Shown: in pieces, positions 13,601-25,198 of the stretch
Numbering within the stretch: the first letter of the stretch is position 1
Layout of the letters: each line of letters starts with the position of its first letter
Assembly (NCBI GenBank): GCA_036571765.1
Contig: BROE01000018.1
Location: forward strand, 13,450,592 to 13,514,591
Reading direction: 5' to 3'
Length of the DNA: 64,000 bases
Source of the DNA: Plecoglossus altivelis
Taxonomy: Eukaryota; Chordata; Actinopteri; Osmeriformes; Plecoglossidae
The notes under the pieces: model-generated
What the model saw: the letters and a program-made list of their open reading frames with translations, nothing else
The model's database searches: none
What the model was told of the DNA's origin: nothing
Made by a program: the position numbers and the translations under genes

Positions 13601-16600
13601 ATGTGTGTCGCCGCTGAGTCGTTTCCGTAGCTACAGGTGGAGACATAGACACGGCAGATTACATAATGCCATCTCCGCAGGGGAGCTGCTGCCATACCTG
13701 CTCGCTACTGATCCCCCTCGATGACAGGCCAACACTGGATTATACCTTCTGCATTGGCCCTCCTGCTCACTCTGGAAGCCACGCACCGCAATAACACACA
13801 CGCACGCACGCACACACACACACACACACACCTCACTCGTGCGCTCACATATCAATAACGCTCCCTCGCTGCTACAACACGCCGCTAACATGCAGACAGA
13901 CGCACGGGAACACAGCCATGCCTCGCACAACAAATGCTGCCTAGTCACACTGTCCTCGCGCAGACACACACATACACATGCACTCCGCTCACAGTTGCAA
14001 AAATGTAGAAGGCAAATTCAGGTTTAGTGAAGTTGTAAGATAAGTTCTGTCAATGTCCTGTCATTACGTTTAGACTTCATAACATTGTTAGTTTGCTCTA
14101 GTCCATGTCTAAAAGAGGGCAGGATCTCTGAGCATGCAAACTGACACACTGACACACACACATACTGACACACACAGAAACGCTGGAAACTTGGCGAAAA
14201 GAGTGATATCAATTGTCCTCTGACATAACCAAGCCATTACTGTGACCTTAATACACAACGGTGCAGCACAGCAACCAATCACAGCGAGCCTCTCAGTAAT
14301 AACCTAGAAGACAGGTGCTCAATAAAGTGAGGAAACTGATTATTGGATGTACAATGACCTAATGATCATGGTAGAGTTTCTTATAAATTATCACCCTCTT
14401 TCAATAGATGCCCAATCACGCAGAAACCTACACACACATGCACACACACTGACAGACATGCACACACACATATGCACACACACAACTCAGGGTCAGCATT
14501 TAGCCACCAAAATTTCTATTTCGAATAAACTGCAAGCATTTTAACAGCCAAGTCCATTTTTGCACGATGACACCCCGGAGAGAGAGAGAGAGAGGGCCTG
14601 ATGCCCTTTGAAACGCAGGGAATTCCATTTCATATCTGCACAACTGGACTCCCCCAGCAGAAAGTAGACCACAATAATTCCAAGTTTACGTCAGTGAATA
14701 AGATTTCAAGATTTCCAGTGCATGACTGCAGCCAGGACACAGCTAGCAAGAGCCAAGTCCGACAGAAATACCAACAGACATGCGCATAAGCAAAACACAC
14801 AGACCTCCACAGACTGATGCACACCCACACACCCATCTCTGCACACACACGCGACACACACACAACTTCACACCATAGAAAGGAAGTGCTGGGGAGGGCA
14901 GACCATACCAATTGTTTGTCTCCAGAAATCTAATGGAAGGTGATTTTCTGAGGGCTGAGTGGAAAATGGAGAACGACAGAATAAACAAGTGCCTTTTTCT
15001 TCCTCGCCACAGTCTTTCATCTACCTCCCTCTTTTTTATTTAACTGACACACACACAATGACTTTTCATCACACATATACACACTCAGATTTCTAAGGCA
15101 AACTGTGCATTGCTAGAGGATCTAACAGGGTTGACACTCTTTATTTCCAATTACCATTTCCCTTGATATAGGATCTGGAGGAAGGAGCTGGGGCTCTGGA
15201 TGGGTTTAGGGTAGAGTCTGGGGTTAGGATAGAGGCTGGGGATATGGCAGGGGCTGTAGCCCTCGAGGACCAGGATTGGACACCCCTGGGGTAGAGGCTG
15301 GAGTAGGGATTGGGGACAGGGCCGTGGCTGAGGATAGGGCCTAGACTGGGAGCTTGAGGCTGGGGAGGTGCTGGAAATGGAGGGAAGGTTGATGCGTTGC
15401 TTTTACCGCTGTTCACAATAATCAGATGGAATTACACAAGGTGTCAATCATAGTTCCGCCCTCCCATAAACTGGGTGGTGACCTTTCTCTGCGGCTTGCA
15501 TGAGGATCAGCTGGTCTGTGGTTGGAGATGTGTATGTGTATTTATGCATGTGTGCATACATGCGTATGAGATGGACTGCACACATGGGTGTCTTTGCTAT
15601 TTTTATGGTTTACTTGTTACTATGTGTGTGCATGTGTGTGTGGCCAGTCTTTGTCAGCAACAACGCACATCTACTGACACCTGATTCACGTACGTTAGGG
15701 GGTCTCCAAAAAGCTTTTTTATTAGAAAAATTAAACGTTGACCTATTTACATGTTTGTTGCTTTGTTTTAACATATTTCAGACTAGTCTCTCATCACATT
15801 ATTCTCACATTCCAACAGACCCTCCTCCTCCAGACACCCTCCTTCCCTTCCCCGCTGCCAAGTCAGACCAGAAGCCTATTTCCAGGCCACAACTAACAGG
15901 TGACTGAGGGTATTTTGGTCTTCAAGACCTTTTAGTAGGTAAACATCAGGGGCCACATTATTTGATAGGAACTAGTTTGATAATGATCTGACACAAGAAG
16001 TTCCTGATGGCACCACAGCAGTTCGTGTTACTAACCCTATGTCGGTGGAAAAGACCATCCCAAAATAAACCCTCCCGCTTCAAACGCTGAAAACGCAGTG
16101 ACTCGTTCCGATCCCGCACCTCCCGAGCACCTCCTCTTCGGCTCCGTGGTGACAGACGGAACTCATCCGGACGCACTTCAGTTGAACCTCCCTGCTTTAC
16201 CTCCGTCGCAAGTTCGCAACCTTGATGGGCACGCTCCTCGCTGGCGTTCTGCCGACCACCTTATTCGGGCACAGTTGATTTGTAGGTCATGGGGACGCGA
16301 AGCAGAAAGGCTCCAGGAGCTGAGCTTTGGGTCGGTCCTCTGGTCGGCTGCGATGGTCTTCTACCTCCGTCTCAGTACTCTTCAAAAGGGCTGGACAGGA
16401 GCACAGGGTCTGGACAGTCAAACCTGTTGCTGGATGGACTATTCTGGAAGCCTGTTAAAACGAACGCCTTTCGTGTGTGTGTACCTGTGAATGAACGAGC
16501 GAATGAGAGAGCGAGTGCATGTGTGTGACTGAGTGACATGAGGTGTAATCCATGTCACTGTTCATGTGCAAAGCACACCCTAGCATCCTCACAAGATTTG

Positions 16601-18194
16601 CTTCACATGTATTGTAAGTGTGACAGTAGTATGTTTGTGATGTGTGCACCACAGCTGACATTTGCCTCAAATACGCGAGACCTATGCCTGTGTGAACACT
16701 GTACCTAAATGTTTGATCAATATCTAGGCATGCGCGGAGGCAGGCGTCATGTGTGAAATACCTGCAAACACCTGCCAAGACGCGGGAGCCATGGAGGCAT
16801 GGCTTCGATGGCTGTCTCTCAATGAACGTTTTTAATGCACATACTGTATTTTACCTGCATGTGTGAATGCCTTATCAAATGTTGTATGCACACATTTTGC
16901 GAATTTGTTTGCACACTAAATATTCGATCAAACTGAAAAAGTGTAGCATTCATTTCACGCTTTCTAAAAGTCACCAGGCTATCCCACGCGTAATTCACCC
17001 GTATCAGAACACAGTGAACATAATGTGTAGAGCTACGCTGACTCTGTTTACACACCGTAGAGTGAGAGTGTGTGTGACTGGCTGAGAGTGTGTATGTGTG
17101 TGACTGAGTTAGAGTGAGCATGAGAGTGGGTGTATGTGATTGTGCGGGACTGAGTGGTGGTGTGTCTCCGTGGGTGTGTGTGTATGTGAGGGTGTGTGAC
17201 TACGTAGTAGTGTATGTGTGTGTGACTGAGTGGTGGTGTGTGTATGTGTGTGTGTGTGTGACTGAGTGGTGGTGTGTATGTGTGTGTGTGTGACTGAGCA
17301 GCGGTGTGTAAGTGAGTGTGTGTGACAGAGCAGTGATGTGTGTGTTGTGTAATGCCCTCAGGGAGCTCCTCCCTGTGTGTCTGCTCTCCTAGAGGCTGAG
17401 GACCACCTGCTGCTGCCCTCCCTGGTGGCCACCTCAGGGGCCTGGAGGAGGGGGGATACTGAGACTGGGAACCGAACTAGAACCACCCACACACACACAC
17501 ACACCTGCACACATACACACACACACACATACACACCCGCATAAACACCCACACGCACACATACACATACATACACAAGTTATATGGGTACCCATTTGTA
17601 GTATACACCATTCTTTGCATGTGTAGTGTATCAACTTGATGTCTGCAAGTGTATGTAGGGGTATGATGTACTTGTAGGTGAATCTCACAGACAGACAGTC
17701 CTTTTTATCCACTCACAACCGAAGTATGAGACCTTTCCACCCTCTCTTTCCATCTCTGACCAGCTTACCTGGTGAGAACATCCACAGATGTACCATACTC
17801 ACCCAGAGCTCCACCTTCCTCAACTGTCCCCTCCTCATCCAAACCCCCACACCCCCTCCACTCTAACACCCCTCCCTACCTACCCCCTCCACCACAACTC
17901 CCCTCCTTCTCTACACCCCTCCACCCTCTTCTGTCCTCCTCCCTATCTACCCTCCCTCCACCCTAATCTCCCCTCCATCCCCACCCCATTTACCCTAATC
18001 CCTTCTCCCGCCTATGCTCTCCATCTGATTCCTAATGTGAAACATGTGAAAGACAGTATTACCAACAATGACCTCTCCTCCCACCCTGCCCCCACCACCC
18101 TCCCTCCCCCCTGGGTAGGGAACCCTTTTAGCAGGGGGAAGGTGGGTGGGGGGGAAGTTGGGGGGGGGGGGTCCCGTGTGAGGGAAGCCTGACA
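7189..18194. other. intergenic, no gene recognised
   Basis: A mixture of unique sequence (7300-8020, 8400-8900, 11040-11220, 11560-12480, 12700-13300, 15900-17050) and simple repeats (10643-10670, 11519-11538, 13800-13830, 17140-17345, 17485-17550). Pyrimidine-rich plus-strand tracts lie at 8060-8340 and 17740-18000. A hAT-like terminus is at 15259-15288. No exon with a recognisable protein domain was found on either strand. Confidence 0.6.
15259..15288 (-). mobile_element. solitary hAT-like terminal sequence
   Basis: The minus strand starts CAGGGGTGTCCAATCCTGG and continues TCCTCGAGGGC. This resembles the CAGGGGTGTC... ends of non-autonomous hAT (Charlie-type) elements. I found no matching opposite end or 8-bp target duplication, so it is a fragment. 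Confidence 0.45.
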
Positions 18195-18226
18195 GACAGC
18201 ACACCTTGTGAATGGTGAGTTTTATT
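18195..18226 (-). terminator. candidate polyadenylation signal for grin2a
   Basis: The minus strand reads AATAAA at 18226-18221. About 15-35 nt further on comes GU-rich sequence (GGTGTGCTGTCTGTC), the usual arrangement of hexamer and downstream element. Cleavage would fall near 18200-18210. This is the best match I noticed downstream of the stop. A weaker ATTAAA at 19836-19831 could serve a shorter transcript. Confidence 0.45.
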
Positions 18227-19569
18227 CTACTCTACAGAGAGAACAACCGGTGCCATTGTACAGAGAAGGCTCCTGCCGCATTGTGAAATCCACACCCAAA
18301 AAATATTGGTTTTGCTCTTGATCATTTTATAAGTCTTCATGATGACATTGGAATATGAATTTACAAGCGATGTATACAGGTGTTCTAATATTCAAAATAG
18401 TTCCTTAAAAGTCTTTGAGGAATTATTATTATCATTTAAAAAAAGCACTATTCTTACAGCAAACAGAAAATAAAGAGGTCGTATCTTTGGAGGGATAGCA
18501 GACTCAAAAAAGAGGGTTGTTTTTTTTTCTTTCTGGTAAAAGTCCTGACTATACTGTAGGTGAAGAAGAAAAAAGAGAAAAGCAGAGCTGGTGATTCAGT
18601 ATTCTCACCTGCCATTGGAGGAAGAGCAAGGATTTAACACCCCAAACCCCGGACTTGCCACCCCATTGGTCGAGCGTGTCTGATCGTGACTTGTCAGCCA
18701 ATGGGGTTGCTCCGGGGTCAAGCCTTCATCTTCTCCTCAAAACAGCAGCAGTATTGTGTTCAACAAAGAAAATTTTTCTCCAATATGTATGGTATATACT
18801 CACACCTGGTTACAAAGCATCAGTGATCATAACATCATAACATAACCCAAACAGAAAAAGAAAAACAGAAAACAGTAAAAGAGTTACATCTGGGGTGGCA
18901 TGCCATCACCTCATTATTTTCATTTAAATGTAATTAAAATACATTTTTGCCATTGAAAAGAGCAGGGTTGTTTCTCACAAGGGTGTGAATGCAAAACAGC
19001 ATCCATTTAAATGACAAGTTCTGGAAAAATGGAAAACGCGAACAAATCGTTGGAGATCCTTAAACGTTGGAGTGTTCTGGAGCTTTGATATTTTACATGT
19101 GCATATTGCTGACTTGGCAGCTCACTCAAGCAGCATGTGGAAGATTAATATGATAAATATGCTTGTTAGATGCAAAAGAAATGCTAAAAAAAAGGATGAA
19201 TGTTGTTATCGGTCGACATTGGGTAAGCTGAACAGGAAGCAAGAAACAAATTTGCAGGGTCACTGCAGAAGAAAGAGATATAACAACAGGAGGATATGAC
19301 CATGTGTGTACATTGTATGTGTGTGTGTGTGTGTGTGTATGTGTGTGTGCGTGTGTCGGGGAGAGAGACAGCTGCAAGGAGAGCAGCTGACGCGGTCGTC
19401 TGCCAATCAGAAGAGAGTACATTTGAGGTCCGTGAGAGCTCTCGCACATTCCGTAACACGTTCTGCGCATGTATAAATAATGTCTCCCACTTTGTAGGGG
19501 ATGTTCAGTTTGGCCTGTTCGGGAGCAACACGCTCGATCAGGAGCTGCTTGACTGAGCTCAGATCTTAG

Positions 19570-19588
19570 CCCCCCCCCCCCCCCCCCC
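19570..19588 (+). repeat. C19 homopolymer (G19 in grin2a RNA)
   Basis: Second long C run in the probable 3' UTR. Confidence 0.9.
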
Positions 19589-21066
19589 GCCGTTATCCTA
19601 CCCCTCGTCCTCTCCGTCACTTCCTTCTCTCCCGCTCTCCAATCCTCTCTCTCTCTGTTTCTCTCTGTTCGTTGTGAGACAACACTGGAAGACTTTGGAC
19701 TGGTAAACATGAGTCTTGCCACAGACCGCTTGGCACAGGTGTGCGTCGAGTAGTTGAGTTGCTACGGTAAAAACGAAGAAAAAAAAATCCACAAGTTTGA
19801 ACTCCCAAAGCACAAAATCATCCTGAGGTATTTAATTTGATACAATTTGGCTTTGCAGGTCCAATCAATCAAATGTTACATGAGATGTTGAGTTTCTTGA
19901 TGTTCTTTATACAGTGTGAAAGCAATATGGGTGCATGTGTGTGTGTGTGTTGATGAGCGTGTTCATTTCTCTGTGTGTGTGTGCGTGGGTTTAGCAAGGA
20001 CCACCTTGGTGGTGTCGCCGCTGTGTGTGTGTGTCGCTGAAACAATCACAGAAGAAAACTTAATGTTCAAGACTTCAAGCTTACCCAAGGGTTCACATGC
20101 ATACACAACTCCACACAGAAATGACTAATGAGGACAGCAGTAGCGCATGGGACCCCGCCCCACACCACTTCTCGCTCCCTTCCCCCCCCACCTCCATTCC
20201 CCACATCCACAGTAAACAAGGTCTTTCCTCCCAGACTTTGAGAGACAGGGAGGGGGGTCGCCAGCACAGCTACTGACACGCAGAGTTCAATTACCCCCCG
20301 AAAAACAACAGCAAAAAAACAAAAGACAAAACCAAAATAACAAGTTGGTCATACTGTGGCGTACGACGCTTCTAAGGAATTGTCTGTAGAATAGTACCCT
20401 GTTTCTGCAGGAGAAAGAGACAAAAAGTAGTGTCGGCTCCCATCCCATCTGGGTGCGCGTCGGCTGCTGTTGCCCCATGCTCGCTCTCCTGGTCACGGCG
20501 TAGTGATCTCTCGCTCGCAAAGGAACCGGAGAGAAACTGACTCGCTAAGCATGTGGTCAAGTTCCCATTTCACTGGCCTCCATCCTGCTCGGCCGGCAAG
20601 ACGTAGTCCCCTTAAAATGTAAAATGCGGTGTGTTCTCTTCTCCAACACCCAAAAAATTAACACATGCAAAATAATCTACTCCTGACGGTATTTCAAAAG
20701 TTATGCTTTGTCAAAGCAAAGGTGGGAGAGAGGTTTCAACTAATGGTTATTGTGCTACCAAATAAGCAAACACTAAAATCCTAAATAGGGGGATTCGAAT
20801 GCCAGAATCCCTAAAAATCTTATAGTTAATAGAATAAAAAGCAAGATTTGCTATATTTTTATATGTGCAGTGCCACAAATGAAATCCCATCGCTCGCCTC
20901 AGGTTCCATCCTTGTTTGTAAACTATGATGATAAAGTCAGCTCCCACAATCCTCTCTGCTAACTGTCCTAACCCCTCTCAGCCCAGACCAAACCAAACCC
21001 CAGTATTACCTAACCCTATCTTGGTGTGCAAGAATATTCTGTCCCTACCCATTACTACATAATTAA

Positions 21067-21170
21067 GCAGTTATTTTGCTAACACTTTTATCCAAGTGAT
21101 GTTCGAGGGGAGGAGTTGAATCTGCGACCTCTTGATCTGCTGTCAAAAAGCGGGACCACTTAGCAATGCC
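21067..21170 (-). mobile_element. decayed SINE-like sequence in 3' UTR
   Basis: On the minus strand a tRNA-like run GCTAAGTGGTCC ... AGATCAAGAGGTCGCAGATTC lies beside a CACTTTTATCCAAG-type segment (plus strand). Both are familiar from fish tRNA-related SINE copies. It is diverged and no target duplication is clear. Confidence 0.4.
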
Positions 21171-21842
21171 CACCCACCTATCTTTTGTTGTATATCTAAA
21201 TTCTAACTTTTCAAAAGTGCCTAGCACCTAGTCTATAATATATTTAGTACCAAAATGCGAGAGCACCTAGTCTAAAATATATTTAGTACCAAAATACCAA
21301 AATGACCAAGATAGTCATATCCAGCCCTGAACTTTTGAACTTTACCTGAGCATAGATGGTTTTGTTTAGGCCCATCAAGCTCTTTCTAACCCTATTGAGA
21401 ACCAACACCCTGCCCTTCCCTTCTCTCTCTTCCCCCTCTCAGTGCCAGGCAACCGAGTGGGCATATTTGTCAGGGTAATCAGACTAGCTCAAGGTCCACT
21501 CAGCGACACCCAGCCCCCTGGCCCCCCACCTTCCCTACCCGGCCACCTACTTTGCCTGGCCTCTACCTCAGACAGCTCCATCTGGACAGGCCATCAGCCT
21601 CTCCCCTCCCCCGCCGACTGTCAGGCCCCCAGCCCAACCACAACAGCACTTGGCTCGCCAGCGCCCAGCCTGCCACACTCACAGACAGCAGCAGGAGGCA
21701 GAGGAGAAGAACTGAAGAAGTGGTGAGGAGGAGAGAGAGGAAGGGGGGACGGGAACGTTGGGCCACCCGGGGAAGTTCACTCCTCTCTCGGACCCCTGCC
21801 TCCCCCTCTCTCACCCATCCTCACTCTCCCCTCTCCTCCACG

Positions 21843-21873
<31 letters not shown>
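21843..21873 (+). repeat. C31 homopolymer (G31 in grin2a RNA)
   Basis: Thirty-one consecutive C on the plus strand inside the probable 3' UTR. Exact length in assemblies of such runs is unreliable. Confidence 0.9.
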
Positions 21874-22221
21874 ACTCGGACCCATCCCCTTCTCATTCTC
21901 TCTGTGGGCTCAGTACGTCGTGTCGCAGCTCGACCCGTCTCCCTCCTCCTCCCTCTCTATCTCACTCGTCCGTCAAAGGCAGGGAGCTTGTGGGAAACCC
22001 TCCCCCCCACCCTACCCCTGGAACCCGCTTGGCAGAGCGTAGCGCAGACACCTGATCCATCCATGGTAGAGAACAGACGAACAGTGAGAACCATAAAGAG
22101 AACAGCAGTTACAGTAGTACCCAAGTACTTAGTTAGGATTACGATGTTGAGAAGAAGAGTGTGGCTATGGCATCCTAAGTGGATAGATAGTTGAAACTAT
22201 GATACAAACCCAGAAACATGG

Positions 22222-24111
22222 TTAAACGTCTGATTCCAGACTGGGGATTTTCTTATACACCCGTCTATTGCTGAACTGGGCGGAGTTTAGGACGCGGGGG
22301 GCCGAGTATGCGCTAGTCTTATTGGCTGCGTAAGGCATCGCATGCTCAGTTATGTACATGTCATTGGCTATCCGCCCGTCCCGCGAACAGTAGGAGGAGG
22401 CGGTGGACTTGACGGAGGAGCGCAGATTGTTCTCGTTGCGCATTTTGAGAGGGGCGGAGGCCAGCTGTTTGTAGATGTCGGATGAGCTGCGTCCGTGGAC
22501 CAGTCTGGTGTCGTCCCTGAGGGAGGAGCTAAGGAAGGGATTGTCGGATCCGTGGTCCGGGTACAGGGACTTGCTCCGCTTGCTCTCCTCCAGGTTGTGG
22601 TTGAACAGCATGGACTTGGAGCCAAACAGTCTGTCCGAGTAGGGGCGGACGTTGAAGAGGTTGGCGTAGGGCGAGTCATCCAGGAAGCGGTCCTTTTCCT
22701 TCAGGCTCACGCTGCGGGCCGGTCGGCCCAGGTCCACCTCCTTCGGCTTCTCCAGCATGATGTTGTCGAACGAGTGCTGGCGGCTCAGCCGGAGTCGGTT
22801 CCTCTTCTGGACGTGTGGCCCATCGGTCTGGGGCCAGTATAGGCCGAACATCTCGTCCTGGTGCATGCTGGGATTGAGGAGGGCGTCCTGGAGGAGCTGG
22901 TCCTCACTGATGTCGTAGAGGTTGGCGGTGTGGAGGCAGGCTTCACAGCGGTTGTAGGGTGAGCGGGCGGCGGCGGCGGAGGTGGAGGCGGTGGAGGCGG
23001 CAGGGGTGTAGTGCGCCCCAGGGGGGTAGCTGGAGGGCACCTTGGACAGGCAGGAGCGGCAGTGCGTCTGCTTGTAGCGATCGTTGGACTCATGCGGGGA
23101 CAGGGACAGGTTCTTCTCCTTCAGGCTGTAGTGCTTGGCATAGGCAGAGTCGGGGAGGAGATCCGAGTCCGTGTGGTGGAGGGGACTGGAGTTGAGGTGG
23201 ATGATGGGCTGGTCACACTTCCTGTAGTTGTCGTTGTGGTCGGAGTAGATCTCGGGGTAGTCCAGGTCGTCGGCCGCCAGCCCGCGGCTCTCGCGGTAGT
23301 GTATGGGGTCCGAGTGGAGACTGAGCTCCCTGTCTGAGTCGATGGTGTAGATCTTCTCCCCTCTCCCTGCCTGCCCCACTGCGCTGCCCTGCTTAGTCTT
23401 TAAATAGGACAGCTCCACCTCGCTGCAGTCCCTGGGGTATTTCGATGTCAAGGATCTTTTTTTTAAGTTGTCCTTGGGCTTCAGGTGCTTATTGTTATCT
23501 GGGTCCTTGTAGGAGGTTGCACGGCTGGAGCAGTCGGAGATGTCGGAGTGGGCAGCATCCTCGGGCAGGTAGCGTTGCGTCTTCATGGACATACGGGGGT
23601 CGGGGGAAAGCATGTCGGGTACCGGGGCGGGGCCCTGCCTCAGCGTGTCCACGGACTTCTTCCAGAGCGCCCGCGAGGGCTTGGCGTTGGTCTGGGCAGT
23701 GTCCGCACTCACTGCTACCTCCACCGTGTTGGGGTTGGCATCGTTAAGGGTGAGGGGATGCTGCCCGCCCTGGAAGATGTAGTTGTTCAGGTGGTCTTTG
23801 TGGCGGTTGGCCAGGTAGGTCTGAAGGTCACCCGTGTCCCCGTAGATGACCTCCTTGGGGGCGTAGCTGCGGTTGTCGGCGTAGATGAAGTTCCCTTTCT
23901 CCGCCATCATGTCCATGATCATAGGCCCCGCTGAGTGCATGAACTCGGCCGCTCGTTTGGGCGAGTTGATGCGCGACGCACTCAGGTTGGACATGTTGGT
24001 CATCTGCTTGGCGGACTTGATAAGCTTCAGCATGTTGGCTTGGGGGCTGAAGTCCAGGTCTGACTTCTTCTTCATGTCGATGTGAACGCCGTGGATGCAG
24101 CTCCAGATACC
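22222..24111 (-). CDS. grin2a: grin2a last exon: cytoplasmic C-terminal domain and stop
   Basis: A single 1,890-bp exon: 629 residues plus TAA. It begins GIWSCIHGVHIDMKKKSD after ggctgcag, in phase 0. Landmarks in order: SPKRAAEF; HLNNYIFQGGQHPLTLNDA with NPNTVEVAVS; RYLPEDAAHSDISD; SKYPRDCSEVELSYLKTK; the cysteine pair CRSC (coded at 23048-23062); an Ala/Ser/Thr-rich stretch (22965-23005); the second pair CEAC (22937-22948) followed by NLYDISED; SRQHSFDN; SVSLKEKDR; SSDIYKQ; and the terminal PDZ ligand ESDV for PSD-95-type MAGUKs. In mammals the two cysteine pairs are a palmitoylation cluster controlling Golgi and surface traffic, and RQHS is the region aligned with the CaMKII site of GluN2B. 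The tail is about 30 residues longer than human GluN2A. Overlapping frames on the opposite strand are open because of GC-rich third positions and are not genes. Confidence 0.98.
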   Translation of the reverse strand, partial: GIWSCIHGVHIDMKKKSDLDFSPQANMLKLIKSAKQMTNMSNLSASRINSPKRAAEFMHSAGPMIMDMMAEKGNFIYADNRSYAPKEVIYGDTGDLQTYLANRHKDHLNNYIFQGGQHPLTLNDANPNTVEVAVSADTAQTNAKPSRALWKKSVDTLRQGPAPVPDMLSPDPRMSMKTQRYLPEDAAHSDISDCSSRATSYKDPDNNKHLKPKDNLKKRSLTSKYPRDCSEVELSYLKTKQGSAVGQAGRGEKIYTIDSDRELSLHSDPIHYRESRGLAADDLDYPEIYSDHNDNYRKCDQPIIHLNSSPLHHTDSDLLPDSAYAKHYSLKEKNLSLSPHESNDRYKQTHCRSCLSKVPSSYPPGAHYTPAASTASTSAAAARSPYNRCEACLHTANLYDISEDQLLQDALLNPSMHQDEMFGLYWPQTDGPHVQKRNRLRLSRQHSFDNIMLEKPKEVDLGRPARSVSLKEKDRFLDDSPYANLFNVRPYSDRLFGSKSMLFNHNLEESKRSKSLYPDHGSDNPFLSSSLRDDTRLVHGRSSSDIYKQLASAPLKMRNENNLRSSVKSTASSYCSRDGRIANDMYITEHAMPYAANKTSAYSAPRVLNSAQFSNRRVYKKIPSLESDV

Positions 24112-24959
24112 CTGCAGCCGGAGAGGAAGAGGAGAAGAAAGAAAGAAAAAGAAAGAAAGAAAGGAATGAAGGAAGAAAGGAGAGAGAAAAAGGAGACAGT
24201 TTATTTTTTGTTTACGTTTATGTTAACAAACAACAGCATCATTTCTTTAATTGAACTGTTATTTATTTATCCATCATAACTCAGATGCAATGAAGGGGGA
24301 CGAAAAAGGGGTAAAGTCATCTTGGAGGATGAAAAGAACAATATCAAAAACATCTGACCTAATTCATTTAAGAGATGAATGTCAGCGCAAAACAGATGAA
24401 GCTAAAGGTTTAGAGTCATGTGTTCTTTTTCTCCACATCAGTCAAGTGAGCGAAGCAAACATTCAGATGACATTAAGAAGATATTTTGGTGTTGTGTTTG
24501 GTTGGAATCACTGCTAAAAACCAGGTTCTGGTAGGAGGGTTGTAAAATGGCACACACTTTTTGCGTTTGCGCTCCCTTTTGCATTTCGCCTCTTTCTAGT
24601 GACCCAGATGTATCAAGTGTGCCCCACCCTTATCTTAACCTACCTTCAACTTATTGCATTCGCTCCCCAGTACAGACCTATTCCTGCTCATATCTCCCTG
24701 ATGTATTCCCTCCAGTACTTTTCTGACCACCCCCCTTTTCATACCTCTCCCACCCCCCTCATACTGGCATTACCCCCCTGATAATGCCCCTTCGCCCCCT
24801 TCCTCTTCTACCCCACTCATGCTGCCTCTACCCTTTCTATTGCCCTTCATTCTGTAAGCCTCCCTCCTCCCCTTCACAAACAACCAAACACCTCTCTCCC
24901 CTCCCCCATCCGTACCACCCAATTATCCCCCTTCCCCGACCATACGGATGCCGTTTTAC
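24112..24959 (-). other. grin2a intron, 848 bp
   Basis: No coding sequence. Has a GAAA-rich plus-strand run (24120-24195) next to the acceptor, AT-rich unique sequence (24200-24500) and a C-rich plus-strand stretch (24700-24950). Confidence 0.85.
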
Positions 24960-25198
24960 CCTGCTGATGGAGAACAGCAGGCCAGGCGTCCCCGTGCAGA
25001 CCCCGGTGAAGCAGTATCTCAGCCTCCAGTAGAACAGGTGTTCCGACACGAAGGTGATGAGCGACAGGCCCATGGCGGTTGCCAGCATGTAGAAGACGCC
25101 CGCCATGTTGTCTATGTCCAGCTGGGAGGACATGACCTCGTTCTTCTCGTTGTGGCAGATACCTGTCAGCCACTGGGCCTCCAGCTCCTCCATCTCCC
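24960..25198 (-). CDS. grin2a: grin2a exon: S2-M4 linker and transmembrane M4 (residues 786-865)
   Basis: A 239-bp exon encoding GEMEELEAQWLTGICHNEK, then NEVMSSQLDIDNMAGVFYML and ATAMGLSLITFVSEHLFYW, ending LLFSISR. DNMAGVFYMLATAMGLSLITF is M4, which packs against neighbouring subunits. The HLFYW tetrapeptide just after M4, known to control ER exit in GluN2 subunits, is present. FTGVCTGTPGLLFSISR is juxtamembrane cytoplasmic sequence. Phase 1 in (ctctccag), phase 0 out (AGCAGG then gtaaaa). Confidence 0.98.

Larger units (their letters stand above)
18200..22221 (-). other. probable grin2a 3' untranslated region
   Basis: About 4 kb downstream of the stop codon with no recognisable coding sequence. 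It has fewer microsatellites than the flanks and stretches of AT-rich unique sequence (18300-19200, 20280-21300). Its downstream limit is set by an AATAAA on the minus strand at 18226-18221, followed by a GU-rich stretch. An earlier ATTAAA lies at 19836-19831. Mammalian GRIN2A also has a multi-kb 3' UTR. Notable contents, as plus-strand bases, are C31 (21843-21873) and C19 (19570-19588), which would be G runs in the RNA, a 39-bp duplication near 21224-21300, and a SINE remnant near 21067-21170. The extent is inferred from sequence signals only. Confidence 0.5.

Noticed and set aside
16098..16490. 130-residue plus-strand open frame in CpG-richer sequence
   Set aside because: No recognisable family, no Kozak or splice support, and composition fits non-coding DNA; left as unexplained unique sequence.
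22495..23934. Several long open frames antisense to the last grin2a exon
   Set aside because: They are shadows created by GC-rich third codon positions in the 629-residue coding exon; no domains, no splice context, and the minus-strand frame is clearly the conserved one.
22222..24111. Possibility that the gene is grin2b, grin2c or grin2d
   Set aside because: The tail ends KKIPSLESDV and carries 2A-type blocks (HLNNYIFQ, NPNTVEVAVS, CRSC/CEAC with NLYDISED); GluN2B ends differently (YEKLSSIESDV) and 2C/2D tails are unlike this.
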